A DNA stretch of 64,000 bases from Pectobacterium actinidiae (GTDB lineage: Bacteria > Pseudomonadota > Gammaproteobacteria > Enterobacterales > Enterobacteriaceae): assembly GCF_000803315.1 (NCBI RefSeq), contig NZ_JRMH01000001.1, positions 3,782,001 through 3,846,000 of the forward strand, given 5' to 3'. Made by a program: the position numbers and the translations under genes. The notes below the pieces were generated by a model, which did no database searches, was not told the origin of the DNA, and saw only the letters and a list, made by a program, of their open reading frames with translations. This document shows, piece by piece, positions 25,118 through 34,324 of this stretch. Every line of letters starts with the position of its first letter. Position 1 is the first letter of the stretch.

Positions 25118-26446
25118 ATGATCAATCAGACTGATATCACCGCAACGCTTGCCCACTACATCATCCATAGCGAACCCAATCGAGAAGCGATTGATGCCGC
25201 CCGTGAAGGCGTAACCGATTTTATCTCCACCGCGCTCCCTATCACGCAGGGAGCCATTGCCGATAGCGGGCTCGCACCGTTAAAGCAGGTTTTCAGCGGT
25301 ACGGACAGCCTGACGCGTAGTCTGATACTGGGTTATGCCGGTCACGTACTGGACTTTGACGATTATCATCCGGCGTTTCGTGGTCACCCCAGCACCGTTA
25401 TTCTCCCCGCGCTGTTTGCGCTTGCCGCAGAAGCATCATCCGTGACGGAAGAGTCCTTTTTGACGGCATACGTGATCGGTGTGGAAACCGCAGGCAGAAT
25501 CGGGCTGGCGTGCGGCCCACGTCATTACAGCCTCGGTTACCACAACACCGCTACGCTCGGCGCTATCGCCGCTGCCGCTGCTGCGGCACGTCTGGCTGGC
25601 GCATCGGTGGCGCAGACACAAACGATTCTTGGCCTGGCCGCTACACAGGCCGCCGGGCTGCGAGCACAGTTTGGTTCAGCGGTTAAACCGCTACACGCCG
25701 GGCTTGCCGCCAGAGCGGGACTGACCGCCGTCAAGCTGGGGTTAGCGGGCTTTGAGGGTAATCAACAGCAGGTAATTGACGCCTTTCTTGCCGCACATGG
25801 CGATCAAAAACAGCAGCCGGAGCTGTTGATTGAAAACTGGGGAGCGCCGTGGCGTATGCTTTCTCCCGGTCTGGAGTTCAAACGCTACCCGACCTGTGGT
25901 GGCACCCACAGCGCCGCCGAAGCTGCGTTTGCGTTGCGGGAACAGTGGCATCAGCAGAATGGTGCGGATGCCGATCTGGCCGATGCCATCGAACATATCA
26001 CGGTGGCCTTCCCGCCAGGCGGCGATGTCGCACCCTTTATCCGTAACGCGACAAACGGCGTAGAAGCACGGTTCAGTCTGGAGTATGTGATTGCAGCAGC
26101 GCTGATTGAAGGGGAACTGAAGCTGGCGCATTTTTCGGAAGCACCGGTTGAAACCACAATCTCCGCACTGGCGAATCGCGTCATACGCCGTGCCGATGAA
26201 ACCGCCCCACCCGACGAGCTTGACCCGGAGGCGCGTTTTCATGAAGTTACACTGCACTTGCGTAACGGCGGCACGCTAATTCAGCGCACCACACGTCAGG
26301 AAACCTCGGCACGCCCTACCGATTTACGCGCCAAATTGCAGCAAACTATCGGTTCTCTGGCACATCTCGACAGCAACCAGATCGCCGACCGCTGCGCATT
26401 ACGGCAGGAAGGCGATTTGCGCTATTTACTCGGGCTACTGTTTTAA
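25118..26446 (+). CDS. MmgE/PrpD family protein
   Basis: A 442-residue protein of the MmgE/PrpD family, which includes 2-methylcitrate dehydratase and cis-aconitate decarboxylase. Family features are HVLDFDDYHPAFRGHPS near residues 75-91, LGYHNTATLGAIAAAAAAAR, and KRYPTCGGTHSAAEAA in the second half. No prp or citrate-cycle genes accompany it, so its substrate is open. The family is usually 440-490 residues, so it is full length. The ATG at 25118 has only a weak ribosome site. A strong hairpin follows. Confidence 0.88.
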   Translation: MINQTDITATLAHYIIHSEPNREAIDAAREGVTDFISTALPITQGAIADSGLAPLKQVFSGTDSLTRSLILGYAGHVLDFDDYHPAFRGHPSTVILPALFALAAEASSVTEESFLTAYVIGVETAGRIGLACGPRHYSLGYHNTATLGAIAAAAAAARLAGASVAQTQTILGLAATQAAGLRAQFGSAVKPLHAGLAARAGLTAVKLGLAGFEGNQQQVIDAFLAAHGDQKQQPELLIENWGAPWRMLSPGLEFKRYPTCGGTHSAAEAAFALREQWHQQNGADADLADAIEHITVAFPPGGDVAPFIRNATNGVEARFSLEYVIAAALIEGELKLAHFSEAPVETTISALANRVIRRADETAPPDELDPEARFHEVTLHLRNGGTLIQRTTRQETSARPTDLRAKLQQTIGSLAHLDSNQIADRCALRQEGDLRYLLGLLF

Positions 26447-26486
26447 TTTTCCACGACTAAAATCGCAATAACGGTTTTAGGTTTCT

Positions 26487-26519
26487 GGCGCTGCCGATAA
26501 CCTTCTTATCGGCAGCGCC
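26487..26519. terminator. Strong hairpin between the MmgE/PrpD and lipoprotein genes
   Basis: GGCGCTGCCGATAA and TTATCGGCAGCGCC form a perfect 14-bp stem around CCTTC between two convergent genes. No pronounced T-run, but the stem is very stable and could serve both directions. Confidence 0.7.
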
Positions 26520-26544
26520 GTTATCAACACACCGCTACAGCAAC

Positions 26545-28257
26545 TCAATCTGCCTGATGGGAAAGCCATTTCCCTTTTTCATCAAAGACCGTCACACCCG
26601 GCTCACTGGAGTAGCGCCCTTCCCCCAGTGGTTTATAGTGGGTCGCCAGTATATGGGGAGCACGATATTTAAAATCGAAATAGCCCTCATCAGGATTCTT
26701 GATAATCAACTTGCCCGTGCTATCGATAAGACCTTCGTTTACTTTGAAGTAGCGATCATCAAGGTTGTTTTTAAAAGACGTCGCTTCCTCATACGTAAAC
26801 AGGTTCTTTCTCTCTTGCTCAGGAATAGCCGGGAAACCCGTCACATCAAGCTGACGTAATACATGCAGGAACATCAGGCGTTCCAGCGGTGTTCCTGCAT
26901 CTTTTGGTACTAAAAATTGTAATGTCAGCCCACTTCCCACATTCACATCGTATTCATAACCGACAAATGCGCTGTCACCATAAATAAAAATGTTATCGAC
27001 TTCTTTGCCTTCAGGAACGATCTCTTTGGTTTCCGCCATGAGCTCGGGAATAGATTGAGAAGAGACTTTAAAATAAATGTCATATTTAAAACTTTCCGAC
27101 GGAAACTTTATCTCAATACGCGTTTTTGACATGCTCCGTTTAATAAAGCGTTCCGGTTTTTCCATGCGCTGTTCGAGTTTTTTCCATATCGCTTTGTGCA
27201 TATCGGCAATAGCAAACTCGTCAGCAATCTTTACACCATACTTCGCTTCCAACGCCTGCTGAGATAATGCCAGATCGTACATCGACAGCTTCTGTTCACC
27301 GCGGTAGCGTTCATCCATCGTCCGTAATACGGCAAACGCTTTGGCTAACGCAACGGAGTCTTCAGCATTCGCTAATCCAATAAAATAGCGGTGCTTCGCC
27401 TCATCATATTGAAAATAGACGGCTTCCAGTTTGCCTTGTTGATTATCGTATGCCGCACCGTTTTCCGATTGGAACAACACCCCTTTTTGCCCTTCCAGCC
27501 ACGATGCCAGCGTAAAATCCTCTTTCGCCGCACTCACGGTGAACAGGTCAACGTCGGTGTTATTCTGCCGATCATGATAGGTATAAATCTGCGTGTCTTC
27601 ATTTTCCCGATCGATAAGCAGACGCCCCATTCTGCGCACATAAGTCCCGTGTTCCCGCAGGCTCAGCTTGTCGTATAGGTTAAACGGCAGCTTAATCGTA
27701 AAGTCATCTTTAGGGTGAAAAGGAATTCCAGGAAAGTCGTTCATTGGCGCGTGGTTGAATGCTGCTTTCTCTTCAAGAAGCCACGCCTGATAGGCTTTTT
27801 TATGTTCGTCAAAACGTTGCTTTATCTTAAGTAAATCGAGTGACTGTTCTTCCGTCTTTTTCAAGACCATGGTGATTTCACAATAATAAAACGCACAGGC
27901 AGCGCTTTTATCCGAGACGAACTGTACCGTGTTTTTTCCGGTAATTTTTAGCGTATGCCACATGCCGTTGATCTGTATACGGTTGTCTTTCATTTCCTTG
28001 GTATATTCGCCCTCCGCGCTGTAGTAACTCACCTGCGTCGGCGTCAGATTAAAATAAAGGTCGTTTTTAATGCTTTTGAGGTTTTGCGCGATATGCTCCT
28101 GAAGCTCATCTCTGTTTTTATTCGCTTCTTTATGCTCGCTGTTATCAAACACCACGCGAATATCTTCAACCAGATATTTCCCCTCACGAAGCTTTTCTTC
28201 TCCGTTACAGCCCGACAGCCATAACGTCATGATTAAAACACCCAGATATTTCTTCAT
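26545..28257 (-). CDS. Large lipoprotein of unknown function, possible C-terminal WG-like repeat
   Basis: A 570-residue protein with a lipoprotein signal: MKKYLGVLIMTLWLSGC, with lipobox LSGC and Asn at +2, so probably outer-membrane sorted. I do not recognise the family. The mature part is charged and mixed alpha/beta, with two cysteines close together (CAFYYC) near residue 121. Near the C-terminus, EGLIDSTGKLIIKNP and later GVTVFDEKGKWL look like degenerate WG (KWG) beta units. AGGGA lies 8 nt upstream of the ATG at 28257. No functional partner is adjacent. Confidence 0.8.
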   Translation of the reverse strand: MKKYLGVLIMTLWLSGCNGEEKLREGKYLVEDIRVVFDNSEHKEANKNRDELQEHIAQNLKSIKNDLYFNLTPTQVSYYSAEGEYTKEMKDNRIQINGMWHTLKITGKNTVQFVSDKSAACAFYYCEITMVLKKTEEQSLDLLKIKQRFDEHKKAYQAWLLEEKAAFNHAPMNDFPGIPFHPKDDFTIKLPFNLYDKLSLREHGTYVRRMGRLLIDRENEDTQIYTYHDRQNNTDVDLFTVSAAKEDFTLASWLEGQKGVLFQSENGAAYDNQQGKLEAVYFQYDEAKHRYFIGLANAEDSVALAKAFAVLRTMDERYRGEQKLSMYDLALSQQALEAKYGVKIADEFAIADMHKAIWKKLEQRMEKPERFIKRSMSKTRIEIKFPSESFKYDIYFKVSSQSIPELMAETKEIVPEGKEVDNIFIYGDSAFVGYEYDVNVGSGLTLQFLVPKDAGTPLERLMFLHVLRQLDVTGFPAIPEQERKNLFTYEEATSFKNNLDDRYFKVNEGLIDSTGKLIIKNPDEGYFDFKYRAPHILATHYKPLGEGRYSSEPGVTVFDEKGKWLSHQAD

Positions 28258-28350
28258 CACTGCATCCCTGTAAAATTAAAAAGCCTCTGAATGCTACAGC
28301 ACGCAGAGGCGGGTCATGCATCAGTAATCTGATGTTATCAAAAAACTTAT

Positions 28351-28387
28351 TATACTCGTCATACGTCAAGTTGCATGTACGTTGGCT
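28351..28387. repeat. Fragment of the palindromic repeat (copy D, one end only)
   Basis: 37 bp matching the TATACCCGTCATACTTCAAG end of copies B and C and continuing to GTTGGCT with few differences, after which the similarity stops. It abuts the hydrolase gene and covers two of the three bases of its stop codon. Confidence 0.75.
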
Positions 28388-29564
28388 AGGGTTTTAGCCA
28401 CTGGTCCAGAAAGCTAAAGACTTCTTCCTGCTGCTCCTGATAGAAAACGTGTCCCAGTTCAGGCCAGATCTTGGTTTGCAGCTTGCTGTCCGCCCGCTGG
28501 GATTGCCACACCTTGTGCATTTTGGCGTAAGCGTCTTCAACGGATTGCGTCGGAAACAGCTTGTCTTTGCCACCGTTAAATAACAGCATCGGTTTTGGCG
28601 CGGCGACGCTCGCCACATCAGGGAAATCAAAGCGTGTCGGTAGCCCCGGATGCAGCATATAGAATGCCGACTGGCCTCTCAGCACATTATTGCCCGGCGT
28701 CATCAGCCCGTCGTACGTGCCAATCCAGGACACCGCAGCCGTTGCTGCTACCTTGTCAGACAGCGCCGCGAGCTGCCAGGCGCGATAAGCGCCCATCGAG
28801 AAACCGACGACGCCAATACGTTGTTTATCAACCTGTTCAAGCGATGCCAGAAAATCCGTTGCTCGCATATCTTCGTAGGCCATCAGCCCCGCGAGCGAGC
28901 GCCCCAGATTAAAGAAATTGCTCGCCAGCGCCTGCTGCTGCTCATATTTTATCGGCCCACGCGATCCCCAACCTAGCGCATCCACCGCCAGCACCACATA
29001 GCCCCGTTTCGCCAGTTCATCCCCGACAAAGCGCCCGGTGAAAAACTTATCGGCCCATGCCTGTGCAGAATCAAGCTGTGCGTCATTGCCCCACGGCTTG
29101 ATCATCTTCTCTTTGCCGATATCAAACTTCGCACCGTGGTCATGCAGCAGGATCACCGCCGGATGTGGCCCCGCGCTTTTTGGCGTCAGGAGCAACGCGT
29201 CTACGCGGCTTTCATCGGTCAGGTTGAAGGCGACTTTCTCCGCCGTGTAGCTGCCGCGATCTTGTTTTTCAATCGCTTGTGGCGCGAAATCTTTGGTGGA
29301 GTCTGGCGTCAGAAGCAGCGAACGCAACGTTTTTCTCGACTGGGATTGCCACTGGCTAAAATCCGTAAAATTCCCAGAAAGCCAGGAATCCGAGTAGGTC
29401 ATCTGCTGTTTAAGCTGCGGATAAAATGAAGGAAGCCCTTCATCCGTCACCGCCTGATTCGTCGCTGATTGAAGAGTAGGTTTCATATCGTTCGCCATCA
29501 GTGAAGGGCTAGCCAGCAAAGCAGCCAGTAACCAGACAGAGGTGCGCAAGGTATTAATATTCAT
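28386..29564 (-). CDS. Secreted alpha/beta hydrolase (putative acetyl/carbohydrate esterase)
   Basis: A 392-residue exported serine hydrolase. The signal peptide MNINTLRTSVWLLAALLASP ends near SLMA. HDHGAKFDIGKEKMI resembles abhydrolase_7/acetyl-xylan-esterase-like proteins; the nucleophile Ser256 is in VVGFSMGAYR, the acid in GGKDKLFP and the His in PELGHVFYQ. The start at 29564 is used because GAGG lies 5 nt upstream; the frame extends further back without family similarity. It is followed upstream by a secreted rhamnogalacturonan lyase on the same strand (161 bp), so it may de-esterify pectin side groups (inference). The stop codon overlaps repeat fragment D. Confidence 0.8.
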   Translation of the reverse strand: MNINTLRTSVWLLAALLASPSLMANDMKPTLQSATNQAVTDEGLPSFYPQLKQQMTYSDSWLSGNFTDFSQWQSQSRKTLRSLLLTPDSTKDFAPQAIEKQDRGSYTAEKVAFNLTDESRVDALLLTPKSAGPHPAVILLHDHGAKFDIGKEKMIKPWGNDAQLDSAQAWADKFFTGRFVGDELAKRGYVVLAVDALGWGSRGPIKYEQQQALASNFFNLGRSLAGLMAYEDMRATDFLASLEQVDKQRIGVVGFSMGAYRAWQLAALSDKVAATAAVSWIGTYDGLMTPGNNVLRGQSAFYMLHPGLPTRFDFPDVASVAAPKPMLLFNGGKDKLFPTQSVEDAYAKMHKVWQSQRADSKLQTKIWPELGHVFYQEQQEEVFSFLDQWLKP

Positions 29565-29693
29565 CATAACCTCAAAAACAAAACGTCGTTTCTTTTTTGA
29601 GGTTTGATTGTAATTGATACGGATAAAAATAAACGAATAGAAGACGTATTCTGCGAAGCGCCCCGAAAAAATAGCGCTGTACGTTGAAGGGAA

Positions 29694-29719
29694 ATCGGCA
29701 CGATCGCGATCGTGCCGAT
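29694..29719. repeat. Perfect 26-bp palindrome downstream of the PL11 gene
   Basis: ATCGGCACGATCG is followed directly by its reverse complement CGATCGTGCCGAT, starting 6 bp past the lyase stop codon. A weak TTTCCC follows on the minus strand. It could be a terminator stem or a protein-binding site. Confidence 0.7.
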
Positions 29720-29725
29720 GGGCGC

Positions 29726-31639
29726 TCACTTCTTCGGTGCGGTATAGACACTTTCCCATTTCACAGGGAGCGTCATCCCATCGCCAAGGTAAAAGCTGGT
29801 GTGTGGTGGTTGGTTATAGCCTGCATTCTGAGCCGCAACCTGTGTCCGATAGGCCGGATCGTGCATCAAGGTTGGCATACGGTATGCGGTTTCTGACGTG
29901 GTGCTGAAAATCTGGAGTTCGCTGCTATCAGATTTAGGAATAATGAACTCTTCGCGCCAGTCACCAAACAGGTCAGCACTCAGGACGGGTGTCGCTTTCG
30001 TCCCGTTTATCCACGTCCCTGAATTGTAGGTATAAGCACTGAATAGCCGAGTCGAGCCCGGTTTGGCTGGTAGCCACTTATCAATCACCGAACGATCCCA
30101 TGTTTCACGCAGCAGGTCGCCATCCCACCAGATACCAAAATTGATATGTGATGGTTTCTTATCGGAGATCTGTTCGCCTTTCGCGTTGAACAGCCCACCC
30201 TGTGAAGACCAGCATTCCACCCCTAGGTGGGCAGGATCGATATCCATACAGACGCCACGTCCATTATCGCCACCCGAACCGTTACTGTATCCCCAGAGGA
30301 TCTCGCCCGTAGCCGCATCATGCATTTCCATCGCGTTATCGCCATATTGTTTCGCACCCTCATGCACCATGAAGACTTGTTTACCTTCACGCGAAGGATC
30401 CAGTACACCAAAATGCAGCGCGTCACCATGGCCCAGGCCTTTCGAATTCAATAACTTACCGTTGCTACCAATCGTTGCGGCACCAAAGATGATATCGTCT
30501 TTCCCATCACCATCAGCATCGCCAGTGCGGAAATGGTGCGCACCTTGGCCATAGGCGGTGTTCAAGGTATCACCCGACGTTCCGCTGTCATACGTCCAGC
30601 GCTGCGTCAGCTTGCCATCACGCCAGTCCCATGCCACCACTACGGCCCGACCATAATAACCGCGTGAGAACACCGCGCTAGGGCGCTCGCCATCAAGATA
30701 GGCGACCCCTGCCAGAAAACGGTCAACACGGTTGCCATAGCAATCCCCCCAAGCGCACACATCGCCGCGTTCGGGGAGATAATCTGTGGTTGCCATCGCT
30801 TTCCCTGTTTGACCATTAAACACCGTCAGGTACTCAGGCCCGGTGAGAACACGACCATTAGTATTACGGTAATCCGCCTGGCTATTGCCAATGACCTTTC
30901 CTGCACCATCCACGGTGCCATCGGCGGTTTTCATCATCACTTCTGCCTTGCCATCGCCATCCAGGTCATACACGATGAAGTCGTTGTAATGTGGCCCAGA
31001 CCGGATGTTTTTCCCTAAATCAATACGCCACAGTCGCGTTCCATCCTGTTTATAGGCATCGATATACACATTGCCGGTGTAGCCAGAATGCGCATTATCT
31101 TTCGAGTTACTCGGCGCCCACTTGATCACATACTCATATTCTCGATCACCGTCCAGATCGCCAACCGAGCCATCATTCACACCATAGGAATAGGCATCAC
31201 CATTAGGCGTAACCCCATCAGCAGGTTTATTTAAAGGAATCGATTGATAACGCTTGCCACTCAATACACTTTTAGCGACCTCAGCCACGCCTTCAACGCC
31301 ATTAATAACGGGACGTATAGAATAAACGGAATCGGCGTTGCCATTAGGATCAATGAAATTGGTACTGGTGCTCAGTGGGGAAGTATTAATGCGCTGACCA
31401 TCACGATAAATATTAAAGGCAATATTTTCAGGATCGGTGGCAAACAGCCGCCAGCTCAAAAAAACATGTTTCGATGATTTGAATGCAAATAGCCCACGAT
31501 CCAGCAATTCAATCTGCTTACTTTTTCCTGCCGCATAAGCTGACGTCATCAGCCCACCCTGACCACCAGCCATCACGGTTGCAAGCAATCCAAAAGCAAG
31601 GATGCTTGTTCGCGGCGTTATGCATAAATAGCGTTTCAT
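29726..31639 (-). CDS. Secreted rhamnogalacturonan lyase, PL11 family
   Basis: A 637-residue exported polysaccharide lyase of family PL11 (YesW/YesX-like), which cleaves the rhamnose-galacturonate backbone of rhamnogalacturonan I by beta-elimination. A signal peptide ends near TSAYA before AGKSKQIE. The N-terminal beta domain is followed by an eight-bladed propeller rich in calcium-binding loops: DLDGDREYEY, DLDGDGKAEV, DADGDGKDD. Conserved sections include FLSWRLFATDPENIAFNIYR and LSADLFGDWREEFI. Dickeya RhiE, by contrast, is PL4. With the adjacent secreted hydrolase it likely attacks plant cell walls. I found no convincing KdgR box upstream. Confidence 0.93.
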   Translation of the reverse strand: MKRYLCITPRTSILAFGLLATVMAGGQGGLMTSAYAAGKSKQIELLDRGLFAFKSSKHVFLSWRLFATDPENIAFNIYRDGQRINTSPLSTSTNFIDPNGNADSVYSIRPVINGVEGVAEVAKSVLSGKRYQSIPLNKPADGVTPNGDAYSYGVNDGSVGDLDGDREYEYVIKWAPSNSKDNAHSGYTGNVYIDAYKQDGTRLWRIDLGKNIRSGPHYNDFIVYDLDGDGKAEVMMKTADGTVDGAGKVIGNSQADYRNTNGRVLTGPEYLTVFNGQTGKAMATTDYLPERGDVCAWGDCYGNRVDRFLAGVAYLDGERPSAVFSRGYYGRAVVVAWDWRDGKLTQRWTYDSGTSGDTLNTAYGQGAHHFRTGDADGDGKDDIIFGAATIGSNGKLLNSKGLGHGDALHFGVLDPSREGKQVFMVHEGAKQYGDNAMEMHDAATGEILWGYSNGSGGDNGRGVCMDIDPAHLGVECWSSQGGLFNAKGEQISDKKPSHINFGIWWDGDLLRETWDRSVIDKWLPAKPGSTRLFSAYTYNSGTWINGTKATPVLSADLFGDWREEFIIPKSDSSELQIFSTTSETAYRMPTLMHDPAYRTQVAAQNAGYNQPPHTSFYLGDGMTLPVKWESVYTAPKK

Positions 31640-31830
31640 TTTCTCTCCTTGATGATGTGAAGAATGCCCTTACTCCCAGTTGTACAAATTACATACAGGC
31701 ATATCCACGCCAGAATAGTACAGCAGCGTAATTATCAATCACGAAAATAAGGCAAGAAATCATGGCGTCTATGTATGATAAATAAACAATTATTACGCTA
31801 GGAAAAATCACAGACAGAAAATTTGACACT

Positions 31831-33015
31831 TTACCGTCGTACTATGGGAAAGCCGTGTTGTCTGGCAAACCAGACAACAACGAGTGCAATCAATAACAGC
31901 ACCAGCAGAACCGGAGAGAAGGCGGCAACACCAAGACGCTCCAGTAGAACACCACCGATAATACCACCCCCTGCAATAGCCATGTTCCACACTGTAACCA
32001 ACATAGACTGCGCCACATCGGCGCCCCCTTCTGCCGTTCTGACAATAGCCGTCTGGAATAACGTCGCCGCGCCGCCGAAGGCAAGCCCCCACATGGCCAC
32101 AGCCGCATAGAGCACAGCCAGTACATCACCTGCCACGCCAAGCGCCAGTACGGACAGGCAGAACAATGCCGAGCAGGCAAGCGTCAAGGCTCGCAAATAG
32201 CGGTCAATCAGCACGCCAATAACCCAGATACCCAGCAGCGAGGTGATGCCAAATACCAGCAGTACCAAACCAATCTGTGCAGCCATGCCTGCGGCCGCGA
32301 GAAACGACGCAATGTAGGTGTAAAGAATGTTATGCGCCAGTACAAAGGCCAGCACGGCACATAACACTGGCCGCACGCCCGCCATCGTGAACACGCGCAC
32401 CAGAGATAGCCTCTTGCCTGCGGATTGCCCTGCGAAATCTGGCACCTGAATGCGCACCCACAACATGAGTATTACGGCCAAACCGCTCATCATAGCGAAA
32501 CACATGCGCCAGCCGATCACGTTGCCAAGCAAGGTGCCAGCGGGCACGCCGATAGACAACGCCAATGGGGGGCCCACCATCGCTATCGCAATAGCCCGCC
32601 CCTTCTGGTGTTCTGGCACCATACGCGCCGCGTAGCCTGCCAGTAGCGCCCACAGCAGCCCAGCAGAAACCCCCGCCAGAAAACGTGCCGCCATCGTCAG
32701 CAGATAGCTACCGGAAAACGCCGTAACCGTATTGGCGACGGCGAAACCGACGATAGCCGTCAACAGCAACTGACGGCGTCGCATACCTTGCGTAGCGGCG
32801 GTCAACGGGATCGCGGCCACCAGAGAACCCACGGCATAGATAGTGACGGTTTGCCCGACCCAGGCTTCGGACACCGCCAGCCCCTGTGCCATTTGCGGCA
32901 GCAGGCCAGCAGGCAGCGCTTCGGTCAGAATAGTGATGAAGGCTGCCGTAGCCAGCGCCAGCAATGAGGCAATAGGCAGTCTGTCACGGTGTATATCGGT
33001 CAGTGAGGCTGTCAT
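31831..33015 (-). CDS. MFS transporter, DHA1 type
   Basis: A 394-residue, 12-segment major facilitator superfamily protein, resembling the AraJ/YdhP group of drug and sugar effluxers. Motif A-like GMRRRQLLL follows the second segment, and GRAIAIAMVGPPLALSIGVPAG is the antiporter-type motif C region. Its ATG overlaps the stop of the serine hydrolase gene by 4 bp (ATGA), so the two form an operon. The divergent LysR regulator probably controls both. Substrate unknown. Confidence 0.88.
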   Translation of the reverse strand: MTASLTDIHRDRLPIASLLALATAAFITILTEALPAGLLPQMAQGLAVSEAWVGQTVTIYAVGSLVAAIPLTAATQGMRRRQLLLTAIVGFAVANTVTAFSGSYLLTMAARFLAGVSAGLLWALLAGYAARMVPEHQKGRAIAIAMVGPPLALSIGVPAGTLLGNVIGWRMCFAMMSGLAVILMLWVRIQVPDFAGQSAGKRLSLVRVFTMAGVRPVLCAVLAFVLAHNILYTYIASFLAAAGMAAQIGLVLLVFGITSLLGIWVIGVLIDRYLRALTLACSALFCLSVLALGVAGDVLAVLYAAVAMWGLAFGGAATLFQTAIVRTAEGGADVAQSMLVTVWNMAIAGGGIIGGVLLERLGVAAFSPVLLVLLLIALVVVWFARQHGFPIVRR

Positions 33016-34205
33016 CGTACCGCCTCCAGCTCGTCATATACTGCATCGCGCAATTCGGTGACAAAACGCCCCGACATCCCCTCGTACATCGTGTTGGTGA
33101 AAGCCACCACGCTCAAACCCTGTGTTCGATCGACAAACCATGAATGGCCGTAGGCACCGCCCCAGCGCCAGGTGCCTGACGATTCCGGCGACTCGGCCAA
33201 CTGTGGATTACGCAAGACTGAGAAACCGAGGCCAAAACCGCAGCCCGGTGCATTGGGCAGCTCCAGATCCTGAGTCTGATCGCGCCCCATCTCCTCAAGC
33301 AGCGCATCAGGCAGCGGGACACCGCCCCCTTTACGCAAAGCTTCCAGCAAACACAGCAGATCCCACGCAGTCCCCGCCATGCCAGCACCGCCTGACGGAA
33401 AGGCCTGTGCATCAAAGATACGGGCAGGACTGTACGCAATGCCGACTGCGCCTTCAAAGGGAGACACCGTTTCACCTTCGCTCAGGCGATGCGGCTGCGG
33501 GGTGTCGTTCACGTAAGCGGTAGTCAGACGTAAAGGATCACGCACAACGAAACCCGTATCGTGCATACCCAATGGATCGGTCACCAGTTGGCGAATCGCC
33601 TCATCCAATGACGAACCGTGAATGCGTTCGATCAAGGCACCCAATACGTCCGTCGCCAGTGAATAGCCCCAACCCTCTCCCGGCACGTATTGCAGGGGAA
33701 CGCTGGCGATACGGCGTAGGTTCTCATTCAGGCTGATACCGGAGGCATCCATACCGTCAGAGACACCCGCTCGCGCGTAGGGGCCGTCCGCGTGAGTTTC
33801 AAAAAAGCGGTAGCCTAACCCCGCGGTGTGACTGAGCAGTTGTCGCACGGTGACGCGCGCTGGGCTGCCGTCGGCCAGTCGGAGCTGGAACGTCGGCATC
33901 CAGCAAGTGATATCCTCATCCAGATCGAGCCGGCCTTGCGCCACAAGCACCAGCGCCGCCACGGACACGATGGGCTTGCTGACAGAAGCCAGCCGGAAGA
34001 TAGCATCCAGCGCCATGGGGCGTGCGCGCTCCCGGTCAGCCCATCCAGCCGCCTGCTGATGCATCAATTCTCCATGACGCGCGACCAGCACAACAGCACC
34101 AACCAAACGTCGGTCGTCCAGCGCCTGTTGAACAACAGCCTGAATTCGGGCTGAGAGCGGTGCTGAAGAAGCATCGGTATACAGAGGAAATGCGGGAGTG
34201 ATCAC
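33012..34205 (-). CDS. Serine hydrolase, class C beta-lactamase/esterase VIII family
   Basis: A 397-residue cytoplasmic (no signal peptide) member of the beta-lactamase-like serine hydrolase family. The catalytic Ser/Lys is SVSKP near residue 76; the Tyr motif is in GYSLATDVLG. The family includes esterases, D-aminopeptidases and lactonases. It starts at GTG 34205, with AAGGAAC upstream. It overlaps the MFS gene by 4 bp and is divergent from a LysR gene, a layout seen in small detoxification or export operons. The true substrate cannot be read. Confidence 0.85.
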   Translation of the reverse strand: MITPAFPLYTDASSAPLSARIQAVVQQALDDRRLVGAVVLVARHGELMHQQAAGWADRERARPMALDAIFRLASVSKPIVSVAALVLVAQGRLDLDEDITCWMPTFQLRLADGSPARVTVRQLLSHTAGLGYRFFETHADGPYARAGVSDGMDASGISLNENLRRIASVPLQYVPGEGWGYSLATDVLGALIERIHGSSLDEAIRQLVTDPLGMHDTGFVVRDPLRLTTAYVNDTPQPHRLSEGETVSPFEGAVGIAYSPARIFDAQAFPSGGAGMAGTAWDLLCLLEALRKGGGVPLPDALLEEMGRDQTQDLELPNAPGCGFGLGFSVLRNPQLAESPESSGTWRWGGAYGHSWFVDRTQGLSVVAFTNTMYEGMSGRFVTELRDAVYDELEAVR

Positions 34206-34277
34206 GAAATGTTCCTTTCATCAATGAGCGTTCCCGTTACGATAAAAAATCAACAATTAAAGAAAAAGTGGGCTACA

Positions 34278-34296
34278 GTTCCTCGATATACGGAAC
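34278..34296. promoter_or_regulatory. Candidate LysR-type operator
   Basis: GTTCC-N9-GGAAC inverted repeat in the 119-bp space between the divergent serine hydrolase and LysR genes, 28 bp before the LysR start. Placement suits autoregulation; not confirmed. Confidence 0.35.
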
Positions 34297-34324
34297 AAGT
34301 TGTCCGCAATAGAAAGGAAATTGT

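Noticed and set aside
31640..31830. Possible KdgR box upstream of the PL11 lyase
   Set aside because: ATAAATAAACAATTATTAC only loosely resembles the consensus; no site good enough to report as a feature.
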